A stretch of DNA of 64,000 bases from Limnohabitans sp. Jir61 (GCF_003063545.1 NZ_NESD01000004.1:223632-287631), one strand, 5' to 3'. Shown: positions 18,683-28,579, counted from the first letter of the stretch. Notes: a model not told the origin generated them from the sequence alone. Numbers and translations are program-made.

Positions 18683-20896
18683 ATGGCCTTCAAAGACATC
18701 CAAATCCTACGCATGAACTACTTGCGTGGGCCCAACATCTGGACTTACCGCCCCATCATCGAAGCCCTCATCGACTTGGGCGAAATGGAAGACCACCCCT
18801 CTAACAAAATTGATGGTTTCAATGACCGCATCAACGGCTGGTTGCCTGGCCTGGTCGAGCACCACTGCGGTGTAGGCCATCGCGGGGGTTTCCTCACCCG
18901 ATTGGTGGGTGGAACGTGGATGGGTCACATCATGGAGCACGTCTCCATCGAGCTGCAGCTCTTGGCTGGTGCCCGTGCTGAGTTTGGCAAAGCCCGTGAA
19001 ATCAGCAAGCGTGGCATCTACAAAGTGGTGTTTCGCACCGAGCACGAAGAGTTGGGTCGCGAAAGCTTTTTGGCAGCCCGTGAACTGGTGATGGCCGCGG
19101 CCAATAACAAACCATTTGACATTGACGCTACCGTCGATCGCCTGAAAAAGATTGCCGACTTGCGCTGCTTAGGCCCCAGCACTGCTTGCATCGTCGATGC
19201 AGCGGTGGAACGTAAAACACCGTTCATCCGCCTGACTGAAGGCAATTTGGTGCAACTGGGTTACGGCTCAAAGCAACGCCGCATTTGGACAGCCGAGACC
19301 GACCGCACCAGCGCTATTGCTGAAAGTATCTCCAGCGACAAAGACCTGACCAAGCGCTTGCTTACGCAATGCGGTATTCCTGTGCCAGAAGGACAAATTG
19401 TCAAAACCGCGGATCAAGCCTGGGAAGCAGCGCAAGACATCGGCTTACCTGTGGTGGTCAAGCCCCTCGACGGAAACCGCGGCTGGGGCGTGTCTTTGGA
19501 CGTGAACACCGAAGAAGGCGTGCGCACAGCATGGACCGCTGCTGAAAAAGAAGGCAGCGAAGTGTTGATTGAGCGCTATGTGCGCGGCGATGAACACCGC
19601 GTCTTGGTAGTCGGTGACCGCGTGGTGGCTGCCACCCGTGGCGAAACCGCTTGCATCACAGGTGATGGCACCTCTACCGTGGAGCAGTTGATCGACAGCC
19701 AAATCAACACCGACCCACGTCGCGGCATTGCAGAGGGCTTCCCACTCGACTTGATTCGTTTGCATACCCCACGCGGCGAAATGTCGTTGCTCGAAATTCA
19801 ACGCCAAGGTTTGAAGCCCGACAGCGTGCCCGAAAAAGATCGCATTGTTGTGGTTCAACGCAACGGCAACTTAAACAATGATGTGACCGACTTGGTTCAC
19901 CCTGAAGTTGCAGCCGTGGCCACCCTCGCCGCACGCGTGATTGGCTTGGACATTGCTGGTATAGACATCGTCACCCAAGATATCTCTCGCCCGTTGGAAG
20001 AAACCAAAGGCGCAATCATTGAAGTCAATGCAGGCCCAGGCTTGCTGATGCATGTCAAACCCGCTGTGGGCCAGCCCCGCCCGGTGGGCAAAGCCATCGT
20101 CGAACATTTGTTTGGCCCTAATGAATCTGGCCGTATCCCCGTGGTGGGCATCGTGGGCAGCCAACAAACAACAGAGTTATCTCAGCTCATCGCTTGGTTG
20201 TTGCACCTGTCTGGCAAGCGCACAGGTTTGGCTTGCAAAGACGGCCTGTATATGGACCAACAGCATTTGGGCAAAACAGACTCGCGTGGCTTTGAAGCCT
20301 CAGAGCGGTTACTTATCAACCGCGCGCTCGATGCCGCTGTATTTGAGACCACCCCAGCCCACATCTTGGACGAAGGCTTGGCCTACGACCGTTGCTTGAT
20401 CGGCGTGGTCACCAACATGCCCGACACCACCGCAGCCTTGATTGATAAACACGACATACAAACCGCTGAGCAAATGCGAACAGTGGTCCGCACACAAATC
20501 GACTTGGTGTTGCCAGAAGGTGCCGCAGTCCTCAACGCTGACGAAGAAGCAGTCACGACCTTGGCCGAACTGAGTGACGGCGAAGTCGTGTACTACGGCA
20601 AGTCGCAAGACAACGCCGTCTTGATGGCACATCTGCAAGCCGGCGGTCGTGCCGTATTCTGCAAAGACGGTCACGTGACTTTGGCACGCGGCGATCAAGA
20701 AACACAACTGTTCCACCTCGATCTCGAATTGATTGCACGCCTGCTCAAAGACGGCTTGCATATCTCCACGTTGCTAGCTGCTGTAGCAGCTGCTTGGTCA
20801 CTGGACATTGCGCCACTGCTGATTCGCGCTGGCTTGAAGAATTTCGGACAACAAAACCAACACGTTGCCAAAGACGTTGCAAGGATGAATGGCTAA
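18683..20896 (+). CDS. cphA': Cyanophycin synthetase paralogue with inactive Mur-ligase domain
   Basis: 737 residues. N-terminal domain (to ~160), an intact-looking ATP-grasp domain (VVVKPLDGNRGWGVSL ~257-272; EVNAGPGL 447-454), then a Mur-ligase-like domain whose P-loop is lost. At 491-500 it reads VGSQQTTELS, where the neighbour CphA has GTNGKTTT. The C-terminal ligand-binding lobe present in CphA is also missing, making it ~120 residues shorter. This recalls CphA2 of cyanobacteria, which polymerises beta-Asp-Arg dipeptides with only the ATP-grasp site, and the cphA' gene beside cphA in Cupriavidus necator. Whether it acts alone or with CphA is not known from sequence. ATG 18683 lacks a clear ribosome site. 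Confidence 0.88.
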   Translation: MAFKDIQILRMNYLRGPNIWTYRPIIEALIDLGEMEDHPSNKIDGFNDRINGWLPGLVEHHCGVGHRGGFLTRLVGGTWMGHIMEHVSIELQLLAGARAEFGKAREISKRGIYKVVFRTEHEELGRESFLAARELVMAAANNKPFDIDATVDRLKKIADLRCLGPSTACIVDAAVERKTPFIRLTEGNLVQLGYGSKQRRIWTAETDRTSAIAESISSDKDLTKRLLTQCGIPVPEGQIVKTADQAWEAAQDIGLPVVVKPLDGNRGWGVSLDVNTEEGVRTAWTAAEKEGSEVLIERYVRGDEHRVLVVGDRVVAATRGETACITGDGTSTVEQLIDSQINTDPRRGIAEGFPLDLIRLHTPRGEMSLLEIQRQGLKPDSVPEKDRIVVVQRNGNLNNDVTDLVHPEVAAVATLAARVIGLDIAGIDIVTQDISRPLEETKGAIIEVNAGPGLLMHVKPAVGQPRPVGKAIVEHLFGPNESGRIPVVGIVGSQQTTELSQLIAWLLHLSGKRTGLACKDGLYMDQQHLGKTDSRGFEASERLLINRALDAAVFETTPAHILDEGLAYDRCLIGVVTNMPDTTAALIDKHDIQTAEQMRTVVRTQIDLVLPEGAAVLNADEEAVTTLAELSDGEVVYYGKSQDNAVLMAHLQAGGRAVFCKDGHVTLARGDQETQLFHLDLELIARLLKDGLHISTLLAAVAAAWSLDIAPLLIRAGLKNFGQQNQHVAKDVARMNG

Positions 20897-23478
20897 TGGA
20901 AGTCTCTCGTATCCGCGCCCTGCGCGGCCCTAACCTCTGGACCCGTCACACTGCCGTAGAAGCAATGGTCAAGTGCGAGGACGCTGAAATCGACTTGAGC
21001 CAGCAGCCTGAATTTGAAAGCCGCTTGCGCAATTTGTTTCCTGGCGTGGGCAACTTGCAACCCACGCAACACAAGGTCAAGCTCAGCATGGCGCACGCGC
21101 TCGAAGCTGCCACTTTGCATTTACAAATTGAAGCGGGCTGCCCCGTCACCTTCAGCCGCACCACGGCCACCACAGACCACGGTTTATTCCAAGTGGCGGT
21201 CGAGTACACCGAAGAGCAAGTGGGCTTCATGGCCATCAAACTGGCCCATGAACTTTGCGTCGCTGCCTTCAACAACACCAGCTTTGATGTGGATGCGGCT
21301 ATCCACCAACTACAGGAACTTGACGAGGACATTCGCTTAGGCCCATCCACAGGCTCTATCGTCAACGCCGCCATTGCGCGTGGGATTCCTTTCCGTCGCT
21401 TGACCGAAGGCAGCTTGGTCCAACTGGGCTGGGGTAGCAAGCAACGCCGCATCCAAGCCGCTGAAATTGACTCGACCAGCGCCATTGCCGAATCCATTGC
21501 GCAAGACAAAGAACTCACCAAAAAGCTGCTGCACGCAGCCGGTGTTCCTGTGCCTTTGGGTCGCCCAGTCATCAGCGCTGATGACGCATGGGCTGCCGCT
21601 CAAGAGATTGGCTTGCCCGTGGTGGTCAAGCCTCGCGATGGCAACCAAGGCAAAGGCATTTCTGTCAACGTCACCACCGAAGCAGGCGTGAAAGCGGCTT
21701 ATTTGGCTGCCGTTGCACACCGCGACGATGTGTTGGTCGAACGCTTCTTGCAAGGCAGCGATTACCGGTTGCTGGTGGTCGGTAACAAGCTGGTGGCCGC
21801 CGCTCGACGCGAACCTCCACTGGTGATTGGTAACGGCAAAAACACCGTGCGCGAGTTGGTCGACATCGTCAATGCCGATCCTCGCCGTGGCGAAGGCCAT
21901 GCCACCTCACTCACCAAAATTCGCTTTGACGACATCGCGATTGCGCGCCTCAAAGAACAGGGCTATGAAGCCAACTCCGTGCCTGCCAAAGGCGCGCGTG
22001 TGATTCTGCGTAACAACGCTAACCTGTCCACCGGCGGCACCGCCACCGACGTGACCGATGACGTACACCCCGAAGTTGCCTTGCGTGCCATTGCCGCCGC
22101 ACAAATGGTGGGTCTAGACATTTGCGGTGTGGACGTGGTGTGCGAATCTGTGCTGCGCCCCCTCGAAGAACAAGGCGGCGGCGTGGTCGAAGTCAATGCA
22201 GCCCCTGGCTTGCGCATGCACCTAAGCCCCTCTTTTGGCAAAGGCCGTGACGTGGGTGAGGCCGTCATGGCCACCATGTTCCCTGATGGTGGTGATGGTC
22301 GTATTCCTGTGATTGCCGTGACGGGCACCAACGGTAAAACCACCACCGTGCGCTTGACCTCCCACCTGCTGCGCGCCAATGGCTTGCGCGTGGGCATGAC
22401 CAACACCGATGGCGTGTACGTGAATGGCCGCCAAACCGACAGTGGTGACTGCAGTGGTCCACGCAGCGGTCGCAACGTACTGGCACACCCCGACGTAGAT
22501 GCTGCTGTGCTAGAAACTGCGCGCGGCGGCATGTTGCGCGAAGGCTTGGCTTTTGACCGCTGCCAAGTGGCCGTGGTGACCAACATTGGCATGGGCGACC
22601 ATCTTGGCTTGAACTACATCACCACCGTCGAAGACTTGGCGGTCTTGAAGCGCGTGATCGTTCAAAACGTTGCCGAGTCAGGCATTGCGGTGCTCAACGC
22701 GACCGACCCCATCGTGGTCAGCATGGCAAACAAATGTCCAGGCCAAGTGACCTTCTTTGGCTTGGACTCACACCACCCTGTCATTGCCACGCACCGTGCG
22801 CAGGGCAAACGCGTGTTGTTTGTAGAAGACGACCAAATTGTGGCCATGCAAGGCAACCACTCGGTGCGCATTCCTTTGTCTGAGATCCCCGTTACACGCG
22901 GTGGCGCGATCAGCTTCCAAATTGAAAATGCCATGGCCTCCATCGGTGCTGCTTGGGCTGTGGGTGTGCCTTGGCAAACCATATGCAAAGGCTTGGCCAC
23001 ATTTGTGAGCGACAGCAATGCCGTACCCGGGCGCTTCAACGTGTTCGACTACAAAGGCGCGACGGTGATTGCCGACTACGGCCACAACCCAGACGCCATC
23101 AAAGCACTGGTGCAAGCGGTGACCAACCTGCCCGCCCAACGCCGCAGTGTGGTGATCAGCGGTGCGGGTGACCGTCGCGACGAAGACATCCGCGAGCAAA
23201 CGCGCATCATTGGTGAAGCGTTTGACGATGTGGTGTTGTACCAAGACGCATGTCAACGTGGGCGTGTGGATGGCGAGGTACTAAAGCTCTTACGTCAAGG
23301 ACTGGAGGGTGCGAAACGCACCTCGCACATCGACGAAATTCACGGTGAGTTTTTGGCGATTGACCGTGCGATGGAGCGTTTGCAAAAAGGCGATTTGTGC
23401 TTGATCTTGATTGACCAAGTGGATGAGGCTTTGGCACACATCACGCAGCGCGTGAACTCGGCGGCTTTGGCTGGCTAA
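20896..23478 (+). CDS. cphA: Cyanophycin synthetase
   Basis: 860 residues, full length. It builds cyanophycin (multi-L-arginyl-poly-L-aspartate), a nitrogen and carbon store, by alternately adding Asp and Arg. N-terminal domain; ATP-grasp domain (VVVKPRDGNQGKGIS ~242-256; EVNAAPGLRMH 432-442); Mur-ligase-like domain with an intact P-loop GTNGKTTT (477-484); and a C-terminal lobe with ADYGHNPDA (726-734). Both ATP sites therefore look active. It starts in a TAATG overlap with the cphA' stop, so translation is coupled. No cyanophycinase (cphB) or isoaspartyl dipeptidase gene is seen in the window. A bidirectional terminator follows. Confidence 0.96.
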   Translation: MEVSRIRALRGPNLWTRHTAVEAMVKCEDAEIDLSQQPEFESRLRNLFPGVGNLQPTQHKVKLSMAHALEAATLHLQIEAGCPVTFSRTTATTDHGLFQVAVEYTEEQVGFMAIKLAHELCVAAFNNTSFDVDAAIHQLQELDEDIRLGPSTGSIVNAAIARGIPFRRLTEGSLVQLGWGSKQRRIQAAEIDSTSAIAESIAQDKELTKKLLHAAGVPVPLGRPVISADDAWAAAQEIGLPVVVKPRDGNQGKGISVNVTTEAGVKAAYLAAVAHRDDVLVERFLQGSDYRLLVVGNKLVAAARREPPLVIGNGKNTVRELVDIVNADPRRGEGHATSLTKIRFDDIAIARLKEQGYEANSVPAKGARVILRNNANLSTGGTATDVTDDVHPEVALRAIAAAQMVGLDICGVDVVCESVLRPLEEQGGGVVEVNAAPGLRMHLSPSFGKGRDVGEAVMATMFPDGGDGRIPVIAVTGTNGKTTTVRLTSHLLRANGLRVGMTNTDGVYVNGRQTDSGDCSGPRSGRNVLAHPDVDAAVLETARGGMLREGLAFDRCQVAVVTNIGMGDHLGLNYITTVEDLAVLKRVIVQNVAESGIAVLNATDPIVVSMANKCPGQVTFFGLDSHHPVIATHRAQGKRVLFVEDDQIVAMQGNHSVRIPLSEIPVTRGGAISFQIENAMASIGAAWAVGVPWQTICKGLATFVSDSNAVPGRFNVFDYKGATVIADYGHNPDAIKALVQAVTNLPAQRRSVVISGAGDRRDEDIREQTRIIGEAFDDVVLYQDACQRGRVDGEVLKLLRQGLEGAKRTSHIDEIHGEFLAIDRAMERLQKGDLCLILIDQVDEALAHITQRVNSAALAG

Positions 23479-23495
23479 GTTTTTCTCTCGCTCAC

Positions 23496-23530
23496 AAAAA
23501 AGCCACTCTTTTTTGGAGTGGCTTCTTTGT
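23496..23530. terminator. Bidirectional terminator between cphA and matB
   Basis: Stem AGCCACTC (23501-23508) / GAGTGGCT (23516-23523), flanked by an A run on the left and a T-rich run on the right. It can serve cphA on the plus strand and the malonate operon on the minus strand. Confidence 0.8.
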
Positions 23531-23553
23531 TTGCACTTCTTTGTTCTATCGCT

Positions 23554-23632
23554 GATGCTGACGGGGCTGTGCGGCAGCTGCCTCACTGGGGTACCAGAAT
23601 ATCGTCAGCCGCCGCACAGCCCCATCAGCATC
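23554..23632. repeat. Long intergenic inverted repeat (22-bp arms, one mismatch)
   Basis: Arms 23554-23575 and 23611-23632 are reverse complements over 22 bp with a single mismatch (GATGCTGACGGGGC versus GATGCTGATGGGGC), and a few further inner bases can pair. The loop is ~35 bp. No T run follows on either strand, so it is not an ordinary terminator. It may be a REP-like element or a strong RNA hairpin downstream of matB. Confidence 0.7.
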
Positions 23633-23651
23633 CGAGTTGTGGTTAAGCTAA

Positions 23652-25187
23652 TTAAAACAAGCCTTTGTACTGATCGCGCAGCAAGTTCTTTTGCACCTTA
23701 CCCATGGTGTTGCGTGGCAGTTCAGCCACCACAAAACACTTCTTGGGAATCTTGAAGTTCGCCAGTTGTGACTTGAGCGCTGCAATGATGGCATCAGCAT
23801 CGACCTTGGCACCAGGTTTGGCAATCACAACTGCCACGCCTACTTCACCAAAGTCGGGGTGCGGCACACCAATCAAAGCACTTTCAGCGACACCAGGCAT
23901 CTCGTTGATGTAGCCCTCAATTTCTGCGGGATAGACGTTGTACCCACCGCTGATGATCAGGTCTTTGCTGCGGCCCACGATGACCACGTAGCCGCGCTCG
24001 TCGACCTTACCCACGTCACCCGTTTTGAAATAACCGTCTGTCGTGAACTCTTCTTTGGTTTTCTCGGGCATGCGCCAGTAGCCACCAAACACATTGGGGC
24101 CTTTGACTTGGATGCCGCCAATTTCACCCACGGGCAAAGACTTGCCTTCGTCGTCTTGCACGCGCAGGGAAACGCCCGGCAACGGGAAGCCCACTGTGCC
24201 ACCACGGCGCTCGGTTTGGCCGGGGTAGCGGGCATCGGCTGCGTAGGGGTTGGAGGTGAGCATGACGGTTTCACTCATACCATAACGCTCAAGAATAGGC
24301 TGGCCTACGCGGTCTTCCCACTCGTTGAAAGTTTCCAGCAACAGTGGCGCAGAGCCTGCCACGAACAAACGCATGTTCGAGGCTTGCGCTTTCGTCAACG
24401 TAGGCTCAGCCAACATCCGCACGTACAGAGTGGGCACGCCCATGAACACGGTGGCCTCTGGCATTTTGGCGATGACGAGTTTGGGATCGAATTTGGACAA
24501 CCAAATCATCTTGCTGCCATTGAGCAAGGCGCCGTGGATGGCCACAAACAAGCCGTGCACATGGAAGATGGGCAATGCATGAATCAACACATCGCCTGGC
24601 TTCCAGCCCCAGTATTTCTTCAAAGTCTGTGCGTTGCTCAGCATGTTGCCGTGTGACAGCATCGCACCTTTGCTGCGACCTGTGGTGCCGCTGGTGTACA
24701 AGATGGCGGCCAAATCGTCGGCCTTGCTTTGCACCACATCGTGTTTGTCAGAGCAATGCGCGGCACGCTCAAGCAAACTACCGGTGCGGTTGTCGTCCAA
24801 GGTGAACACGTTTTGCGTCCCCGCCTTGAAGGCAATCTTGCTGACCCAGCCAAAGTTCTTGCTGCTGCACACCACCACGGCGGGTTCGGCGTTGCCAATA
24901 AAATATTCAATCTCAGCGCTTTGATAAGCGGTGTTCAAAGGCAAAAACACATAGCCCGCACGCAAGGTGGCGAGGTAGAGCATGACGGCCTCAACCGACT
25001 TCTCCACTTGCACCGCCACGCGTGAGCCTTTGGGAATGTGCAGTGAGTCCAACAGGTTGGCCATCATGGCGCTGGCACGCTCAAGGTCGGACCAGCTGTA
25101 GTGCAAACCATCATCGGTTTCGATGGCCGTGGCGTTTAGGTTTTTAGGAAAAGCAGCACGCAATGCTGCAAAAAGATTGTGATTCAT
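23652..25187 (-). CDS. matB: Malonyl-CoA synthetase (MatB)
   Basis: 511-residue acyl-adenylate-forming enzyme. P-loop YTSGTTGRSKGAMLSHGN (~165-182), the YGMSET motif, the hinge/acyl-binding motif YFKTGDVGKVDERGYVVIVGR and the C-terminal catalytic lysine in PRNTMGKVQKN are all present. The family makes malonyl-CoA from malonate, CoA and ATP. Specificity is inferred from resemblance to MatB and from the malonyl-CoA decarboxylase gene 15 bp upstream: MatB charges malonate and the decarboxylase turns malonyl-CoA into acetyl-CoA. It is the last gene of the malonate operon. Confidence 0.92.
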   Translation of the reverse strand: MNHNLFAALRAAFPKNLNATAIETDDGLHYSWSDLERASAMMANLLDSLHIPKGSRVAVQVEKSVEAVMLYLATLRAGYVFLPLNTAYQSAEIEYFIGNAEPAVVVCSSKNFGWVSKIAFKAGTQNVFTLDDNRTGSLLERAAHCSDKHDVVQSKADDLAAILYTSGTTGRSKGAMLSHGNMLSNAQTLKKYWGWKPGDVLIHALPIFHVHGLFVAIHGALLNGSKMIWLSKFDPKLVIAKMPEATVFMGVPTLYVRMLAEPTLTKAQASNMRLFVAGSAPLLLETFNEWEDRVGQPILERYGMSETVMLTSNPYAADARYPGQTERRGGTVGFPLPGVSLRVQDDEGKSLPVGEIGGIQVKGPNVFGGYWRMPEKTKEEFTTDGYFKTGDVGKVDERGYVVIVGRSKDLIISGGYNVYPAEIEGYINEMPGVAESALIGVPHPDFGEVGVAVVIAKPGAKVDADAIIAALKSQLANFKIPKKCFVVAELPRNTMGKVQKNLLRDQYKGLF

Positions 25188-25202
25188 GTGGTTTCTTTAG
25201 AT

Positions 25203-26636
25203 TCAAGAAAAAAATAGATCTTCAACATCGCCTGAAACAGGCGCAATATTTTTAGCCATCAGTTGGCGGTTTTTATCGATTCGCTTCAGGTCGTAAAGGT
25301 AGTTCACCATCAACCCGTGTGATTGTTTGAGCCCCTTGGGTGAAGGATCGGCAAACCAATTGATGCGTTCAACACGCGCCCCATTGCCCAAGTGGAAACG
25401 GGCAACAGGGTCAAGCACTTGATCGCCCTGTTTTTCCAAACCTAAATATTGAGCAGCACATCGCGTGAGGAATGAGCGCAAAGGTGACTTGGTCGACAGA
25501 GCACCCAACACCAAGGGTTGATCAATGGCAGCCAACACGTGTGTCGCTGTCGGCGGTTCAAAACTGATCTCTCGACCGAGTGCAGCTAACTCTTTCTCGC
25601 TCAACTTAGTCAGCATCGTTTCGGCATTGCGTGCCAACCATGGGCGCAATCCAGGAATCGGAGATAAGGTGGCAAAAGTTTTAAGCTTAGGAAACTCTTC
25701 ACGCAAAGTTTCCACCACGCGTTTGATCAACGAATCACCAAAGCTCACGCCTCGCAAGCCTGTTTGCGTGTTGCTGATCGAGTAAAAAATAGCCACCGTT
25801 GCTTTTTTCAAATCTTCGGGTGCAGCGCTCTCATCCAACAACGGCATGATGTTGTCAGCCATTTCATGAAGCAGCGCAACCTCAACAAAAATCAAAGGTT
25901 CACTAGGCAAACTGGGATGAAAGAAACCATAACAGCGGCGATCACTATCCAAACGGTTTTTCAAGTCAGCCCAACTGCGAATGTCGTGCACAGCTTCGTA
26001 CTTGATCAGTTTTTCAATCAACGAAGCAGGCGAATCCCAACTGATAGTGCGCAACTCCAAAAACGCAATGTCAAACCAGGTAGAGAATAGGTTTTCCAGC
26101 TCTGCATCCAAGGCCAATAAACGTTTGTTGTTTTTTAGTTGCGGTAACAACTCAGCACGCATATCGACCAAAAAGCGCATGCCACCCGGATAGGCTGCAA
26201 AGCGCTGCAGTAACCGTGTGCGTGGTGACACCAGTGCTCGGCGCAAACGAATTTCCGCAGAGCCTTCGTCTGCTGTCCCCAAGGAGGCGTCGTAATCATC
26301 ACGCGCAGCGCGTACCTTAGTGGCATCTGGCCCGAACTGCTCGCTGATCAACAGCCAAAGATCTTGACGTTCTGCCACTTCTGCGTTGATGTACCAATCG
26401 GCCAACGCTTTGGCGCGCCGCCCACCCTCCACTTCGCTCACGCGAGGGTCAACCACAGATTGCAACAAAAGTAAGGTGCGTCGCAAGTGGCGCGGCGATA
26501 AAGCCTCTTTCTTTTGCCGCATCGATGAATCCAAACGCTCCCGTGTAGAGCGGTCTTCAGGCTTAGGCGGCTCGCTGGCGGGCGCTGAATTGCGAAGCAA
26601 ATTCAATTTGCTGTTCAGCCACGTGGTTGCATTCAT
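25203..26636 (-). CDS. matA: Malonyl-CoA decarboxylase
   Basis: 477 residues. The N-terminal helical domain (to ~190) ends near RFLVDMRAELL; the C-terminal catalytic domain of the GNAT-like fold holds HPSLPSEPLIFVEVALL (~260) and the catalytic segment KRIDKNRQLM / FHLGNGARVERINW near the end. The family converts malonyl-CoA to acetyl-CoA and CO2. AAGG lies before the ATG. It follows the TRAP permease gene by 27 bp and precedes matB by 15 bp on the same strand, which fits growth on malonate. Confidence 0.93.
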   Translation of the reverse strand: MNATTWLNSKLNLLRNSAPASEPPKPEDRSTRERLDSSMRQKKEALSPRHLRRTLLLLQSVVDPRVSEVEGGRRAKALADWYINAEVAERQDLWLLISEQFGPDATKVRAARDDYDASLGTADEGSAEIRLRRALVSPRTRLLQRFAAYPGGMRFLVDMRAELLPQLKNNKRLLALDAELENLFSTWFDIAFLELRTISWDSPASLIEKLIKYEAVHDIRSWADLKNRLDSDRRCYGFFHPSLPSEPLIFVEVALLHEMADNIMPLLDESAAPEDLKKATVAIFYSISNTQTGLRGVSFGDSLIKRVVETLREEFPKLKTFATLSPIPGLRPWLARNAETMLTKLSEKELAALGREISFEPPTATHVLAAIDQPLVLGALSTKSPLRSFLTRCAAQYLGLEKQGDQVLDPVARFHLGNGARVERINWFADPSPKGLKQSHGLMVNYLYDLKRIDKNRQLMAKNIAPVSGDVEDLFFS

Positions 26637-26663
26637 CTCGCGCCTTTTTGATTCGTCAAAAAT

Positions 26664-28013
26664 TTACTTCACACCCATCACCAAATTGGGTAAGCCCGTG
26701 GCGATTTCAGGGAACAAACACAGCAAAAACACCGCAACAAACATGAGCCCCAAGAAAGGCATCACACCCCAGATCACTTCTTTCAATGAAATATCAGGTG
26801 CTACGTTTTTGATCACGAAAATGTTCAAACCCACTGGAGGATGAATCAAACCCATCTCCATCACGATGGTCATGACGACGCCAAACCAAATCAGGTCAAA
26901 ACCAGCGGCTTTGAGCGGCGGCAAAATGATGGGAGCCGTCATCAAGATGATCGACACAGGCGGTAAGAAGAAACCCAAAACCACCACCATCAGCAAAATC
27001 ACTGACAGCAAAACCCAGCGCGACAACTCCATGCCCACAATCCAGTGTGCTGCACTTTGGCTGATGTGCAAATGGCTCATGACGTAGCTGTATAGCAAAG
27101 ACATACCAATGATGAGCATCAGCATGGTCGACTCTTTGAGCGTTGACGACAAAATGGGCATCACGTCTTTCGGACGCCACAGGCCATAGACCACCGCGAC
27201 CAAACCCAAGGCCAACAAGCCACCCAAGCCCGCAGTTTCAGACGGTGTGGCATAGCCGCCATACAAAGCCACCATCACACCAATTAAGAGCACCAAGAAT
27301 GGCAACACACGTGGCAACATTTCTACTTTTTGTGCCAAGGTGAAATGTTCTTTGTCCAAATAAGCCGACTTAGCGCCGCCTTCTTCGTAAACCTTCAATG
27401 CAATTTGGTATTCCTTGCGTGCACGCACCACGGCATAACCAGCAAACAAAACCACCAACAATAAGCCTGGGCCTATGCCAGCTAAGAACAAACGGCCGAG
27501 CGATTGTTCAGCGGCCACTGCATACAAAATCATCACGATGGAAGGCGGCAACAAAATACCCAAAGTACCGCCTGCCGCAATGATGCCTGCCGCAAAACCT
27601 GGTGAGTAACCGCGCTTGCGCATTTCAGGAATGCCAGCAGAACCAATCGCAGAACAAGTGGCTGGCGATGAACCTGCCATTGCAGCAAATAATGCACATG
27701 CAAACACGTTGGCAATGCCCAAACCGCCAGGCACCTTGTGCAACCATGCATGAATAGCAGAGTACAAGTCTTGACCCGCACGCGACTTACCAATGGCTGC
27801 GCCCTTCATGATGAACAAAGGAATCGACAACAAAGTGATCGATGCCATTTCTTCATACACGTTTTGCGTCACCGTATCCAGCGACGATGCGGGCATGAAA
27901 AAGTACATGAACGCCACAGCGACGGTACCCAATGCAAATGCAATGGGCATGCCTGAGAACATCACTAAGAGCGTGGCTGCACCATAGCTCAAACCAATCG
28001 CAAGTTCACTCAT
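26664..28013 (-). CDS. TRAP transporter large permease (DctM family), probably for malonate
   Basis: 449 residues with about 12 hydrophobic segments. Typical DctM stretches include SIPLFIMKGAAIGKSRAG, ATCSAIGSAGIPEMRKRGYSPGFAAGIIAAGGTLGILLPPS and PVGLNIFVIKNVA. It uses the sodium or proton gradient to import the substrate captured by the periplasmic receptor. Its start overlaps the stop of the small permease gene (ATGA). Malonate as substrate is inferred from the next two genes (decarboxylase and synthetase); Sinorhizobium MatPQM is a known parallel. Confidence 0.93.
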   Translation of the reverse strand: MSELAIGLSYGAATLLVMFSGMPIAFALGTVAVAFMYFFMPASSLDTVTQNVYEEMASITLLSIPLFIMKGAAIGKSRAGQDLYSAIHAWLHKVPGGLGIANVFACALFAAMAGSSPATCSAIGSAGIPEMRKRGYSPGFAAGIIAAGGTLGILLPPSIVMILYAVAAEQSLGRLFLAGIGPGLLLVVLFAGYAVVRARKEYQIALKVYEEGGAKSAYLDKEHFTLAQKVEMLPRVLPFLVLLIGVMVALYGGYATPSETAGLGGLLALGLVAVVYGLWRPKDVMPILSSTLKESTMLMLIIGMSLLYSYVMSHLHISQSAAHWIVGMELSRWVLLSVILLMVVVLGFFLPPVSIILMTAPIILPPLKAAGFDLIWFGVVMTIVMEMGLIHPPVGLNIFVIKNVAPDISLKEVIWGVMPFLGLMFVAVFLLCLFPEIATGLPNLVMGVK

Positions 28014-28579
28014 TTCTGGTCTCCACGGACTTCACCACCAGTGAGCTGAACCGCTGACTGTAAGAACAACTGGATGGCCAACAAGCTCATGCCCACGGCC
28101 ATCAAAGAATATGGAATCCACAAGGGAGGCGCAAAACTACTGGAGGTTGTTTGACCTTCAGTCCATGCCTCATGGAACAAAGCCCATGACTTCCAAGAGA
28201 AGAACACACAAAAAGCAGTCGACACCACATCCACCAACACGGCACGCACTTTGTTAACCGAGTCAGGCAAGATGGAAGCAAGTGCTTCAATGCCGATGTG
28301 ACCACGTTGTGACTGCACATAGGCTGTACACATGAATGTGGCGCCGACCAACATGAACACGGACGCTTCGTCTTGCCAATCTGTCGCCACCTTGAACAAG
28401 TAGCGTGTGAGCACGGAATAGGTCAGGACACAAGAGGTCAAGACCAACGCCAGCATCGACAAACGGAGCACCAACACATTGAGCGCGTCTAAAGCAGCAA
28501 GCAACGCTGCGACGACTGCGTTTTTGGGGCGCTTAATCTCAGCTGGGACGCCTGTATCTAATTCGAAACCGTGGCTCAC
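28010..28579 (-). CDS. TRAP transporter small permease (DctQ family)
   Basis: About 189 residues with four predicted membrane segments (LVLRLSMLALVLTSCVLTYSV; ASVFMLVGATFMCTAYV; RAVLVDVVSTAFCVFF; YSLMAVGMSLLAIQLFL). The preferred start is GTG 28579, which overlaps the receptor stop as GTGA and has GGAG upstream. An ATG at 28615 would overlap the receptor gene by 40 bp. The protein joins the large permease in the membrane. Its N-terminus has ~20 extra polar residues before the first helix. Confidence 0.9.
   Translation of the reverse strand: MSHGFELDTGVPAEIKRPKNAVVAALLAALDALNVLVLRLSMLALVLTSCVLTYSVLTRYLFKVATDWQDEASVFMLVGATFMCTAYVQSQRGHIGIEALASILPDSVNKVRAVLVDVVSTAFCVFFSWKSWALFHEAWTEGQTTSSSFAPPLWIPYSLMAVGMSLLAIQLFLQSAVQLTGGEVRGDQK

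Noticed and set aside
23859..24656. 265-codon plus-strand open frame within matB
   Set aside because: Antisense shadow of a well-conserved enzyme gene; His-rich and without family resemblance.
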